Part shown: positions 17,603 to 25,953 of the stretch, piece by piece | How positions within the stretch are numbered: position 1 is the stretch's first letter | Layout of the letters: every line of letters begins with the position of its first letter | Assembly: GCA_902595375.1 (NCBI GenBank) | Contig: CACJPW010000007.1 | Span: 1-34,347 of the forward strand | Origin: an uncultured Pelagibacteraceae bacterium | GTDB lineage: Bacteria > Pseudomonadota > Alphaproteobacteria > Pelagibacterales > Pelagibacteraceae | Length of the DNA: 34,347 bases | Direction: 5' to 3' | Translations under genes and position numbers: made by a program | Notes under the pieces: model-generated | Told to the model about the DNA's origin: nothing | What the model saw: the letters and a program-made list of their open reading frames with translations, nothing else | Databases searched by the model: none

Positions 17603-18899
17603 ATTTTTAAAAATTATTTTACCAAAAAGATTATTTTATAGAGCTTTAATAATAGTTGCAGCTCCAACTATAATTTTACAAATAATTATAACAATTGTTT
17701 TCTACGATAGTATTTGGATTAAAGCGAATAAGAATACTACTAGATCTTTGGTAGCTCAATTAAAGACCATAGAAGAGATTTACAAAAATGATAAAAAAAA
17801 TTTAGATTTTCTTACTGATAGCTACAAAAATAATTTTAATTTTGAAATTAGAATAAATTCTGACAAATTCGAAGATGCTTCTGGCGAGAGAAAATTTAGT
17901 CCAATGGATAGATCTTTGCGAAGGGAATTAAAATCTTCCTTTGGGAATAATAATTACTGGTTTTCAACCTCAAAATTTAAAAACGCAGTACAGATAAAGA
18001 TTAAATCTGAAAACGATATTTTGGAATTTTTAGTTCCTAAAGAGATGGTTTCAACTTCATCAGTCCGATTGTTTGTTTTATGGACCACACTTCCATCTGT
18101 ATTGCTAATAGTAATTGCTTTAATTTTTTTAAAAAATCAAACGCGACCTTTGGTTAAATTAGCTAAAGCTGCTGAGAGATTTGGTAAAGGTGACTATGTA
18201 AATGATTTTAGACCATCTGGTGCTCAAGAAATAAGAAAAGCTGCTTACGAATTTGATAGAATGGCAAAAAGGATAAATAGACATTTAAATCAAAGATCAG
18301 AAATGTTGTCAGGAATAAGCCATGATTTAAGAACTCCTTTGACTAGATTAAAACTACAGCTAGCAATGATAAAGCAAAAAGATTTATCTGAGCAAATGTC
18401 TAGAGATATAGATGAGATGGAAAAAATGCTAAATGATTATCTTCAATTTGCTAAAACTCAATTATTGGAAAAAACTTCCTTAATTAATTTTAAAAATATT
18501 TTTGAGGAGTTAAAAAAAGACAATCAATTTGATAATTTTAATATTAATTGTGATAAAGATATTAATTTTAAAGGGAGACCTCTAGCTATCAAAAGATCTT
18601 TTGAAAATATAATACAAAATGGTTTTACTTATGGTAAAAATGTTTACGTTAATGTTGTTAAAAGTAATAACAGATTAATAGTTATAATTGAAGACGATGG
18701 TCCTGGAATACCAAGTGATCAACATAAAAATGTTTTCAAACCTTTTTTTAGATTAGATAAAAGTAGGAGTTTAAATAAATCTGGCGTTGGCTTAGGTCTA
18801 GCAATCGTAAGTGATGTGATCAATTCGCACGGAGGAAATATTCAACTAGGAAAAAGTAAATTTGGTGGATTGCAAGTTAAGATTTCTTTACCTTTTTAG
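17583..18899 (+). CDS. envZ: EnvZ-type membrane sensor histidine kinase
   Basis: This 438-residue inner-membrane kinase senses an envelope signal and phosphorylates the adjacent OmpR-type regulator. Membrane helices lie at about 21-43 and 162-183, enclosing a periplasmic domain of about 118 residues. A HAMP linker (about 184-238) follows. The H-box is SGISHDLRTPLTRLKLQLA with phospho-acceptor His247. The catalytic ATPase domain has the N-box ENIIQN (Asn346), the G1 box EDDGPGIP (370-377) and the G2 region GVGLGLAIVSDVINSHGG (401-418). The domain order, the H-box sequence and the OmpR partner all fit EnvZ. Translation is coupled through a 20-bp overlap. The last 23 bp overlap the ubiK-like gene on the other strand. 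Confidence 0.94.
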   Translation: MFSGLNRFLKIILPKRLFYRALIIVAAPTIILQIIITIVFYDSIWIKANKNTTRSLVAQLKTIEEIYKNDKKNLDFLTDSYKNNFNFEIRINSDKFEDASGERKFSPMDRSLRRELKSSFGNNNYWFSTSKFKNAVQIKIKSENDILEFLVPKEMVSTSSVRLFVLWTTLPSVLLIVIALIFLKNQTRPLVKLAKAAERFGKGDYVNDFRPSGAQEIRKAAYEFDRMAKRINRHLNQRSEMLSGISHDLRTPLTRLKLQLAMIKQKDLSEQMSRDIDEMEKMLNDYLQFAKTQLLEKTSLINFKNIFEELKKDNQFDNFNINCDKDINFKGRPLAIKRSFENIIQNGFTYGKNVYVNVVKSNNRLIVIIEDDGPGIPSDQHKNVFKPFFRLDKSRSLNKSGVGLGLAIVSDVINSHGGNIQLGKSKFGGLQVKISLPF

Positions 18900-19122
18900 T
18901 TTTTTCTCTTTTTTGTAATTTTTTTATAATTAAATCTTGTTTTTGAACTATCTTTTTTAAAACTTCAAACTCTTCTCTAGAAACTAACTCAAGTTTATTT
19001 AAGATAATATCTTTTTTAAACTTGAAATTTGTTGATAGCTCATTTTGTATATCTTTTGAAGTTAAAATCCCATTTTCGATTAAATTAGAAATGGTTTTTA
19101 AAATTTTTTCAGAATTTTTCAT
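18877..19122 (-). CDS. ubiK: UbiK/YqiC-family (BMFP) accessory protein
   Basis: This 81-residue protein matches the small UbiK (DUF526, membrane fusogenic) family, which helps ubiquinone biosynthesis and forms coiled-coil trimers. The N-terminal amphipathic helix covers about 1-45. The C-terminal coiled coil has the family-typical VSREEFEVLKKIVQKQD (47-63), followed by a Lys-rich tail. Ubiquinone feeds the bc1 complex encoded further along, but there is no operon link. It is a single gene, divergent from lgt across 51 bp, and tail-overlaps envZ by 23 bp. The short length limits certainty, but the EEFEVLKKIV core is distinctive. Confidence 0.82.
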   Translation of the reverse strand: MKNSEKILKTISNLIENGILTSKDIQNELSTNFKFKKDIILNKLELVSREEFEVLKKIVQKQDLIIKKLQKREKTKKVKKS

Positions 19123-19159
19123 AACTCATCTTATTTGATAGAAATGTTAATTTCAAATG

Positions 19160-19168
19160 TGATATAAT
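19160..19168 (+). promoter_or_regulatory. Extended -10 promoter of lgt
   Basis: TGA-TATAAT at 19160-19168 is a consensus extended -10 element, with no good -35 upstream. The predicted transcription start falls at about 19175, on the lgt ATG itself (19174-19176), which predicts a leaderless message. Confidence 0.5.
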
Positions 19169-19173
19169 AAAAT

Positions 19174-19968
19174 ATGTTTACTCATAACTTAGACCCAATT
19201 TTGTTAGATTTAGGTTTTATCTCCATTAGATGGTACTCTTTGTCTTATATTTTTGGAATTTTTTTTGGTTGGTGGTATGGGAGACTTATAATCCAAAAAA
19301 GAATTAATACTGCAATAGCAAGAAAATTAGAATTAAAAGAGTTTGATGATTTAATAACATATATAATAATATCTTTAATAGTTGGAGGAAGATTAGGATA
19401 CGTAATTTTTTATAATTTCAGTTACTATATTTTAAATCCAATCGATATTTTTAAATTATGGCAAGGTGGAATGTCTTTCCACGGGGCATTAATTGGTATT
19501 ATTATAGGTACTTATTTATTTTCAATAAAAAAGAATTTACAACTTTTTGTTTTACTTGATGTAATAGCTTGTGTAGCTCCGATAGGAATATTTTTGGGAC
19601 GTATCGCCAATTTTATTAATGGTGAGCTAATTGGTAAAGTTACCACAATTAAATGGGCTGTTATATTTCCTAATTACGATAAAATTCCAAGACATCCCTC
19701 TCAGTTATATGAAGCTTTGTTAGAAGGATTGTTGCTATTTTTTATTATGCAATTTTTAATTTCGAAAAAATATAGAATTGGTGTTTGCTCCTCTTCTTTT
19801 TTAATTAGTTATGGTATTTTAAGAATATTCTCTGAATATTTCAGAGAGCCTGATATCCAATTAGGATATTTTTTTGATCTATTGAGCATGGGAACAATAC
19901 TAAGTTTTTTTATGATTATTGCAGGACTTATAATTCTAAATACAATTAAACATAAAAATGAAATCTAA
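19174..19968 (+). CDS. lgt: Prolipoprotein diacylglyceryl transferase
   Basis: Lgt transfers diacylglycerol from phosphatidylglycerol to the lipobox cysteine of prolipoproteins, the first step of lipoprotein maturation in the inner membrane. The 264-residue polytopic protein contains the signature GRIANFINGELIG (142-154; Arg143, Asn146, Glu151), the essential-His region GMSFHGALIG (His103), RHPSQLYE (173-180) and a later GILRIFSEYFREPD. About seven hydrophobic helices are visible. The N-terminus LDPILLDLGFISIRWYSL is typical. It begins an operon of seven genes and overlaps midA by 11 bp. The lgt-midA-pgeF order is common in Alphaproteobacteria. Confidence 0.97.
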   Translation: MFTHNLDPILLDLGFISIRWYSLSYIFGIFFGWWYGRLIIQKRINTAIARKLELKEFDDLITYIIISLIVGGRLGYVIFYNFSYYILNPIDIFKLWQGGMSFHGALIGIIIGTYLFSIKKNLQLFVLLDVIACVAPIGIFLGRIANFINGELIGKVTTIKWAVIFPNYDKIPRHPSQLYEALLEGLLLFFIMQFLISKKYRIGVCSSSFLISYGILRIFSEYFREPDIQLGYFFDLLSMGTILSFFMIIAGLIILNTIKHKNEI

Positions 19969-21022
19969 TCTAAAATTTTTTAAAAATAATAAATCTTTGG
20001 CTGTTGATGATTTTTTTCAAATCGTGCTTTATGATAAGAAGGATGGTTATTATAACTCAAAATTTCCATTCGGTAAAAATGGTGATTTTATTACTGCACC
20101 AAATATTTCAAATTTATTTTCTGAAATGATTGCAGTCTGGATAGTTTCAACTTGGGAAATATTTAATAAACCTAAAAATATTAACATTGTTGAGCTGGGT
20201 CCAGGAGATGGTAGTTTAACAAAAGTTCTTTTACAAATATTTAAGAAATTTCCTAAATTTGACTCATGCAAGAGTCTTTATTTATATGAAAAAAGTGCTT
20301 TAATGAAAAAAATACAAAAAAAGAAATTAAAGAATAAAAAAACTAAATGGATTTCTAATTTTAGAAATATTAAAAAAGGTCCAATCATTTTTTTTGGAAA
20401 TGAATTTTTCGATGCAATACCAATAAAACAATTCAAGCGTGAAGATAAATTATTATTAGAAAAATATTTTACCTTAAAGAAAGACTATAACATTAAAGAA
20501 GATTTTAGGAAGGCATCTCGTGAAGATGAAAAATTTATAAATTCTTTCAGTAGCACTAGAAACTTGAAATTTATTGAATTTCCTAAATTTGGCTTAAAAG
20601 AATTAAAAAAAATTATAAAAATAATTTCATTAAATCAAGGTTGTTTACTTTTAATTGATTATGGATATTTAGAGCCTAAAAATAAGAATACTTTACAGTC
20701 TGTCATTAAACACAAAAAAAATAATTTGTTAAATAATTTAGGAAAAGCTGACGTTACATCACATGTAAATTTTACTTTGCTTAAAGAATTTTTTTTAAAA
20801 AATAAACTAAAAGTAAAAAAAATAGTTACTCAAAAAGAATTTTTAGAAAAAATGGGGATTCTGGATAGAGCTGAAATTATATCGAAAAAAATGAAATTTA
20901 GTGATAAAACTAACCTTTACTTGAGACTAAGAAGATTATTGAGTTCAAAATTGATGGGAAATTTATTTAAAGTAATTCTGGCATATAATTTTAAAAATGA
21001 CGATTATTTTGGATTTAATTAA
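19958..21022 (+). CDS. MidA/NDUFAF7-family SAM-dependent methyltransferase
   Basis: This 354-residue DUF185 methyltransferase is related to mitochondrial NDUFAF7 (MidA), which dimethylates an arginine of a complex I subunit during assembly. Diagnostic segments are FGKNGDFITAPNISNLFSEM (38-57), the SAM-binding VELGPGDGSL (78-87), and IIFFGNEFFDAIPIKQF (about 144-160, the NE-FFDA-P motif). LLIDYGYLEP (about 230-239) and DVTSHVNF (about 265-272) follow. The bacterial substrate is not settled; a complex I target is inferred from the mitochondrial homologue. It is translated from within the lgt end, and its TAA overlaps the pgeF start as TAATG. Lys content is very high, in line with the rest of the window. 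Confidence 0.9.
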   Translation: MKSNLKFFKNNKSLAVDDFFQIVLYDKKDGYYNSKFPFGKNGDFITAPNISNLFSEMIAVWIVSTWEIFNKPKNINIVELGPGDGSLTKVLLQIFKKFPKFDSCKSLYLYEKSALMKKIQKKKLKNKKTKWISNFRNIKKGPIIFFGNEFFDAIPIKQFKREDKLLLEKYFTLKKDYNIKEDFRKASREDEKFINSFSSTRNLKFIEFPKFGLKELKKIIKIISLNQGCLLLIDYGYLEPKNKNTLQSVIKHKKNNLLNNLGKADVTSHVNFTLLKEFFLKNKLKVKKIVTQKEFLEKMGILDRAEIISKKMKFSDKTNLYLRLRRLLSSKLMGNLFKVILAYNFKNDDYFGFN

Positions 21023-21774
21023 TGTTTTATTCTAAAAAACTTAAAAAATTTAGTAATATTCGGCACTGTTTTTTTTCTCGCAGGGGAGGATATTCAAAAG
21101 GACTTTATGAAAGTTTAAACTGTGGAAGAGGTTCTAAAGACAACAAAAAACATGTCGTAAAAAACCTAGTATACATATCAAAGAAAATTAGTGTTAAAAA
21201 AAAAAATTTAATTCTAATGCATCAAACGCATAGCAATAAAGTTATTGAGATTAAAGAAAATAATTTAGGAAAAAAAATTTTTTCTGATGCAATAATAACA
21301 AATTTAAAAAATATAGCTTTGGGTGTTGTTACGGCAGACTGTGTGCCGGTCTTACTTTATGATAAAACTAATAATACGATTGGATGTATTCATGCAGGTT
21401 GGAAAGGTTCTTTATCTGGAATAATTTTTAACACTATTAATAAAATAAAAAAATTTAGTTCAGATAATCAAATTTATGCTAGTGTTGGTCCATGTATTGG
21501 CAAACAAAGTTATGAAGTTGACTTAAAGTTTTTTAGGAGATTTTTAATAAATTCAAGAAGTAATAAAAAATATTTTACAATTAAAAATAAGTATAAAAGA
21601 TTATTCAACTTAAGGAAGTTTGTAACCGATAAACTTCGCAATGAAGGAGTTAAAGTTGACCAAGTTAATCGTAATACTTTTACTGATGAGAATAATTTTT
21701 TTAGCTACAGGAGGTCTTCAAAACTTAAACATAGTGATTATGGAAGGTGTATTTCAGTAATAAGAATGATATAG
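21022..21774 (+). CDS. pgeF: PgeF/YfiH multicopper-oxidase-like (laccase domain) protein
   Basis: PgeF (YfiH) family proteins edit misincorporated residues in peptidoglycan precursors; purine nucleoside phosphorylase activity has also been reported for the family. The 250-residue protein has the three zinc-ligand regions: LMHQTHSNKV (His70), VVTADCVPVLLYD (Cys107) and GCIHAGWKGS (His124). CFFSRRGGYSKGLYESLNCG (16-35) and VGPCIGKQSYEV also fit. The stop/start junction TAATG with midA implies reinitiation. It ends the first transcriptional block, since a strong promoter for prs follows 8 bp after its stop. Confidence 0.92.
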   Translation: MFYSKKLKKFSNIRHCFFSRRGGYSKGLYESLNCGRGSKDNKKHVVKNLVYISKKISVKKKNLILMHQTHSNKVIEIKENNLGKKIFSDAIITNLKNIALGVVTADCVPVLLYDKTNNTIGCIHAGWKGSLSGIIFNTINKIKKFSSDNQIYASVGPCIGKQSYEVDLKFFRRFLINSRSNKKYFTIKNKYKRLFNLRKFVTDKLRNEGVKVDQVNRNTFTDENNFFSYRRSSKLKHSDYGRCISVIRMI

Positions 21775-21781
21775 AATAAAT

Positions 21782-21810
21782 TTGAAAACTTAGTTAAATA
21801 ATTGTATAAG
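21782..21810 (+). promoter_or_regulatory. Predicted sigma70-type promoter of prs
   Basis: TTGAAA (21782-21787), a 17-bp spacer and TATAAG (21805-21810) each match consensus at five of six positions. This is the best-matching promoter in the window. The expected start is near 21817, about 6 nt before the prs ATG, so any ribosome-binding site in the leader is nearly absent. Confidence 0.65.
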
Positions 21811-21822
21811 TAAATATCTTTC

Positions 21823-22755
21823 ATGAAAATTTTATCTGGAACTAGCAATTTAAAGCTCAGCAAAGATATCTCAAAAAACCTTAAGCTAAAACTTATAAAT
21901 ACTAATATAAAAAGATTTGCTGATGGTGAAATTTATATTGAAGTAAACGAGAATATAAGAGGAAACAGCGTATTTGTAATTCAATCAACTTGTAATCCAG
22001 CTAACGATAACATTATGGAACTACTACTAGTAATTGATGCATTAAAAAGATCATCAGCGAAGACAATTACAGCTGTAATACCTTATTTCGGCTACGCTAG
22101 GCAAGATAGAAAAGTTGCGCCACGTACATCAATATCTGCGAAAGTTGTTGCAAACTTAATTTCAAATGCAGGCGCTACAAGAGTAGTCACGGTTGACTTA
22201 CATGCAGGACAAATTCAAGGTTTTTTTGATATGCCAGTGGATAATTTATACACCGCTCCATTGTTTGCAAAATATATCAAAAAAAAATTTAGTTCCAAAA
22301 AATTAATTTGTGTTTCACCTGATGTTGGTGGAGTAGCGAGAACTAGAGCTTTAGCAACAAGGATTAAAGCAGACCTTGCAATTATTGATAAAAGAAGACC
22401 TGCACCAGGAAAATCTGAAGTTATGAATATTCTTGGAGATGTAAGGAACAAAACTTGTATAATTGTTGATGACATAATTGATAGTGGCGGCACAATAGTG
22501 AACGCAGTTGATGCTCTAAAAAAAAGTGGGGCAAATGAAGTCTATGTTTTTATAACCCACGGAGTGCTAAGTGGTGACGCTGTAAAGAAAATTAAAAATT
22601 CAAAAATAAAAAAATTAATAATTACAGATACAATCGATAACTCTAAGAAAATTAAAAATAATAATAAAATTGAGGTGTTATCTATTGCCTCACTAATGTC
22701 AGAAGCGATTAAAAGAATAGCAAATTCAAATTCTGTGTCCGATTTATTTAATTAA
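21823..22755 (+). CDS. prs: Ribose-phosphate pyrophosphokinase (PRPP synthetase)
   Basis: Prs makes PRPP from ribose-5-phosphate and ATP for purine, pyrimidine, histidine, tryptophan and NAD synthesis. The 310 residues contain RFADGEIYIEVNENIRG (about 31-47), VIPYFGYARQDRK (about 86-98, the flexible-loop region), DLHAGQIQGFFD (about 126-137), the catalytic KRRPAPG region (about 190-196) and the PRPP-binding VDDIIDSGGT (about 216-225). The length and motifs are those of class I enzymes. It has its own predicted promoter. In Alphaproteobacteria it typically precedes rplY and pth, as here. Confidence 0.97.
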   Translation: MKILSGTSNLKLSKDISKNLKLKLINTNIKRFADGEIYIEVNENIRGNSVFVIQSTCNPANDNIMELLLVIDALKRSSAKTITAVIPYFGYARQDRKVAPRTSISAKVVANLISNAGATRVVTVDLHAGQIQGFFDMPVDNLYTAPLFAKYIKKKFSSKKLICVSPDVGGVARTRALATRIKADLAIIDKRRPAPGKSEVMNILGDVRNKTCIIVDDIIDSGGTIVNAVDALKKSGANEVYVFITHGVLSGDAVKKIKNSKIKKLIITDTIDNSKKIKNNNKIEVLSIASLMSEAIKRIANSNSVSDLFN

Positions 22756-22758
22756 TAC

Positions 22759-22787
22759 TTGTTTTAATTTAAAACTTGAGTTATACA
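22759..22787 (+). promoter_or_regulatory. Predicted rplY promoter with a palindromic spacer
   Basis: A weak -35 TTGTTT (22759-22764) and -10 TATACA (22782-22787) are separated by 17 bp. The spacer largely coincides with a perfect inverted repeat GTTTTAA-T-TTAAAAC (22761-22775). The predicted start is about 13 nt before the rplY ATG. The repeat may be an operator or may be chance at this base composition. Confidence 0.4.
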
Positions 22788-22806
22788 CCGTCTTCATTTA
22801 AAAGTT

Positions 22807-23556
22807 ATGAATTTAAAAGCAGTTAAAAGAAATAAAGGTAGCTCAAGATCAAATAATAAACTTCGTGAAGAGGGTTTGATTCCAGCAATACTTTATGGAG
22901 GTAAAAATCCAAACCAAAACATTTCTGTTGAAAAAAAAGACGTAAAAAATATCGTTAAATCCGATACCTTCTTATCAAAAGTTTTGGAGTTAGAAATTGA
23001 GGGAAAAAAGGAAAAAGTTATTCCGCGTGATGTGTCATTCCATGTAGTCTCCGAGGAACCAGTTCACATAGATTTTATGAGAATCATTACTGGAAAAAAA
23101 ATTAATTTAGAAATCCCAGTAAAATTTATAAATCAAAACGATTCTCCGGGACTTAAAAGAGGAGGAGTATTAAATATAGTAAGAAGAAAAGTTGAACTGC
23201 AATGTCCAGCAGAAAATATTCCAAATGATATCACAGTTGATTTAACTGGATCAGATATCGGCACAAGTATAAAAATCTCGTCAGTAAAATTAAGCGAAAA
23301 TGTAACTCCTACGATTACAGATAGAGACTTTGTAATAGCTACAGTTGCAGCACCGACAGTAATTAAAGAACCTGAAAAACCAGCAGAAGAGACAGTAGCA
23401 GAAGGAGCAGAAGGAGCGGCCCCAACAGAAGGAGCTGAGGCATCTACTAAGGATGCAGATCCAGCTAAAAAAGACGATAAGGCCAAAGAAAGTGGTGCAG
23501 AGAAAAAGCCCGACGATAAAAAGCCTGCTGAAAAAAAACCGCCTGAAAAGAAATAA
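22807..23556 (+). CDS. rplY: Ribosomal protein bL25 (Ctc form) with an acidic/basic low-complexity tail
   Basis: bL25 binds 5S rRNA in the large ribosomal subunit. The N-terminal 5S-binding domain (about 1-92) shows LREEGLIPAILYGG (19-32) and VSEEPVHIDFMRI (81-93). The Ctc-type beta domain (about 95-180) contains VRRKVELQCPAENIP (125-139). Residues about 183-249 are a disordered tail rich in Ala, Glu, Lys and Pro, with a tandem 9-bp unit (AGAAGGAGC) coding near residues 199-205. The tail is richer in GC and Ala than its surroundings. It lies 5 bp before pth, an order conserved widely in bacteria. Confidence 0.94.
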   Translation: MNLKAVKRNKGSSRSNNKLREEGLIPAILYGGKNPNQNISVEKKDVKNIVKSDTFLSKVLELEIEGKKEKVIPRDVSFHVVSEEPVHIDFMRIITGKKINLEIPVKFINQNDSPGLKRGGVLNIVRRKVELQCPAENIPNDITVDLTGSDIGTSIKISSVKLSENVTPTITDRDFVIATVAAPTVIKEPEKPAEETVAEGAEGAAPTEGAEASTKDADPAKKDDKAKESGAEKKPDDKKPAEKKPPEKK

Positions 23557-23561
23557 TTAAT

Positions 23562-24134
23562 ATGCTTTTACTTGTTGGATTAGGAAATCCAGGCTCAACA
23601 TACGATAATACTAGACACAATATAGGTTTTAAAATCATTGACGCGATAAACGCTCATTTTAAACTTTCAAAACAGAAACCAAAATTTAAAGGATTATTAA
23701 CGACTGGAAATATTGATGAAAAAAAAATCTACGCAATAAAACCTTTAACATTTATGAATAACTCAGGCACTGCAATTAAAGAACTTATAGACTACTTCAA
23801 GATCGATGCAAAGAACGTGATTGTGTTTCATGACGACATGGATATAGATTTTGGAAAGGTTAAAGCCAAATTTGGTGGAAGTAGTGCAGGTCATAATGGA
23901 ATAGAATCGATAGATAAATTTATAGGTAAAGATTATTCAAGGGTTAGGATTGGCATTGGACATCCTAAACAAAAAAAAAGAGTTAATGATCATGTATTAG
24001 AAGATTTTAAAGATGACGAGGAAGAGAAAATAAAAGAAATTACACAAAATATAGTAAAACAAATTCCAACATTGATTGATAAAAAAATTGATTTGTTCTC
24101 AAGTAAAGTTAATCAAAATTTAAATGGGATTTAA
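23562..24134 (+). CDS. pth: Peptidyl-tRNA hydrolase
   Basis: Pth releases tRNA from peptidyl-tRNA dropped by the ribosome. The 190-residue protein has the complete active site: VGLGNPGSTYDNTRHNIGF (5-23, with Asn10 and catalytic His19), PLTFMNNSGTAI (about 65-76), FHDDMDIDFGKVKAKFGGSSAGHNGI (about 88-113) and YSRVRIGIGHP (about 126-136). The length is typical. It overlaps ychF by 11 bp and follows rplY by 5 bp, so translation of the three genes is probably linked. Confidence 0.97.
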   Translation: MLLLVGLGNPGSTYDNTRHNIGFKIIDAINAHFKLSKQKPKFKGLLTTGNIDEKKIYAIKPLTFMNNSGTAIKELIDYFKIDAKNVIVFHDDMDIDFGKVKAKFGGSSAGHNGIESIDKFIGKDYSRVRIGIGHPKQKKRVNDHVLEDFKDDEEEKIKEITQNIVKQIPTLIDKKIDLFSSKVNQNLNGI

Positions 24135-25194
24135 ATGTGGGATTGTTGGTTTGCCTAATGTTGGCAAGTCTACTTTATTCAATGCTTTAACTGCTTCGAA
24201 AAACGCTGAAGCTGCAAACTTCCCTTTTTGTACAATTGATCCAAATATTGGAGTAGTAGACGTTATTGATCATAGATTAGATCAACTTGCAGATCTTTCA
24301 AAATCAAAAAAAAAAATTTACGCAAATATTACTTTTGTTGATATTGCTGGTTTAGTAAAAGGTGCCTCTAAAGGTGAAGGTTTGGGTAATAAATTTCTAT
24401 CACATATCAGAGAGGTTGACGCTATAATACACTTAGTTAGATGCTTTGATTCCGACCAGATAACTCACGTTAATTCAAAAGTTAATCCTGCAGACGATCT
24501 AGAGACAATAAAAACTGAGATAATTTTATCTGATCTTGAATTAATTCAAAAGAAATTAGACAAAAGTAAAAAAAAACTGTTAAGCGATAAAGAGAATAAT
24601 ATTTTAAATGAGAAGTCAAAATTACTTAGCAGTGGTAAAGAGCTAGAGATTAATGATATAGAAGAGGCAAAGTTCTTAAATAATATAGGGTTGTTAAGTA
24701 TAAAGCCAAAAATAATTGTCTGTAATGTTGACGAACAAAATTTATCTAAAGGTAATAATTATACAGATCTTATAAAAAGTGAATATCCTAATGAGAAAAT
24801 TATTTATATTTGTGCTGATATAGAAGATCAATTATCTGGTCTCGATAAAAATGAAAAAGAGAATTTTATGAAAGAGATCGGACTTGATAAAACTGGCCTT
24901 AAAAGATTAATAAAAAGTGGTTATGATCTTTTGAACTTAGATACTTTTTTCACCTCTGGGCCTGAGGAAAGCAGAGCATGGACTATAAAAAAAAATACTT
25001 CGGCACCAAAGGCTGCAGGCGTAATTCACACAGACTTTGAAAAAAACTTTATAAGGGCTGAAGCAGTATCTTGTGATGACTTTATAAAATTTGGAAGTGC
25101 TGAAAAGTGCAAAGAAAATGGTAAACTAAGGATTGAAGGTAAAGAATATATTGTTAAAGATGGAGATGTCTTACACTTCCGTGTCAATCCTTGA
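24124..25194 (+). CDS. ychF: YchF/OLA1-family ribosome-associated ATPase
   Basis: YchF is a P-loop ATPase of the Obg superfamily that binds ribosomes and affects stress responses. The 356 residues show the G1 motif GLPNVGKST (9-17), the [16 protein letters not shown] switch (about 33-48), the G3 motif [17 protein letters not shown] (about 74-90) and, in place of the GTPase NKxD, the sequence NVDE near 200, which marks the ATP-specific YchF subgroup. A helical insertion covers about 130-190. The C-terminal TGS domain (about 275-356) includes [13 protein letters not shown] and a closing [13 protein letters not shown]. Its 3' end runs 24 bp into petC on the other strand. Confidence 0.97.
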   Translation: MGFKCGIVGLPNVGKSTLFNALTASKNAEAANFPFCTIDPNIGVVDVIDHRLDQLADLSKSKKKIYANITFVDIAGLVKGASKGEGLGNKFLSHIREVDAIIHLVRCFDSDQITHVNSKVNPADDLETIKTEIILSDLELIQKKLDKSKKKLLSDKENNILNEKSKLLSSGKELEINDIEEAKFLNNIGLLSIKPKIIVCNVDEQNLSKGNNYTDLIKSEYPNEKIIYICADIEDQLSGLDKNEKENFMKEIGLDKTGLKRLIKSGYDLLNLDTFFTSGPEESRAWTIKKNTSAPKAAGVIHTDFEKNFIRAEAVSCDDFIKFGSAEKCKENGKLRIEGKEYIVKDGDVLHFRVNP

Positions 25195-25953
25195 CCAAAT
25201 TTTTTTCATACTTAAATAAACTAGAATTGTTAAAAGCACTAGATAAATTATAACCTTAACTCCGGTTTTGTGTCTTTCCTCTAACTCCGGCTCTGCTGCC
25301 CAAGCTAAAAATGTTGTTACGTCCTTTGCCATTTGGTTTACAGTAGATGCTGTGCCATCAGCGTACTCAACTAACCCATCACTCAAATTGTTTGGCATCT
25401 TAATTTTGTTTCCAATCATATATTTATTGTAATAAACACCGTCATCTAAAGTAACTCCAGAGGGAGGATCTTCATAACCGACTAGGACAGAATAAATATA
25501 ATTTGCGCCACCCTTTCTGGCTTTAACTAAAACCGACATATCTGGTGGATATGCTCCACCATTAGCGGCTATTGCAGCTTGCACATTAGGATATGGGTTT
25601 TTGAATTTATCTGAGGGTCTTCCTGGTCTTTCAAACATTTCTCCTTGGGAGTCTGGGCCATCTTGTATTTCAAAACTAGCTGCAATTGCTTTAACTTCCT
25701 CCTCAGAAAATTCTGGTCCACCTTTCTCTCCCAAATTTCTATAACTTAAATACTGCATTGAGTGACAAGATGAACAAACCTCTTTGTAAACTTGAAATCC
25801 CCTTTGTAAAGATGCTCTATCAAACGTACCTGTTAAACCTTTGAAACTCCAATCAACTTTAATTGGATCAACCATTTCCGCGCTTTGTATTGGTCTCAAT
25901 GATATAATGAAAAGAATTATTAAATAAACTAATCTTAAGTTAGATCTTTTCAT
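25171..25953 (-). CDS. petC: Cytochrome c1 of the bc1 complex
   Basis: This is the membrane-anchored c-type cytochrome that takes electrons from the Rieske centre and passes them to soluble cytochrome c. A signal peptide (about 1-25) precedes the haem-binding Cys60-Ser-Ser-Cys63-His64. The axial methionine is probably Met186 in NKIKMPNNL, and [22 protein letters not shown] (about 143-164) is typical. A C-terminal anchor helix lies at about 231-249. It is the last gene of petABC and overlaps petB by 14 bp. Unlike some proteobacterial petBC fusions, cytochromes b and c1 are separate here, as in other Alphaproteobacteria. Confidence 0.96.
   Translation of the reverse strand: MKRSNLRLVYLIILFIISLRPIQSAEMVDPIKVDWSFKGLTGTFDRASLQRGFQVYKEVCSSCHSMQYLSYRNLGEKGGPEFSEEEVKAIAASFEIQDGPDSQGEMFERPGRPSDKFKNPYPNVQAAIAANGGAYPPDMSVLVKARKGGANYIYSVLVGYEDPPSGVTLDDGVYYNKYMIGNKIKMPNNLSDGLVEYADGTASTVNQMAKDVTTFLAWAAEPELEERHKTGVKVIIYLVLLTILVYLSMKKIWSRIDTEV

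Noticed and set aside
23133-23486. 117-residue minus-strand ORF opposite rplY
   Set aside because: It is the complement of the bL25 Ctc domain and low-complexity tail, so its Ala/Ser/Val-rich translation is a by-product of that composition. No start context or family resemblance is visible.
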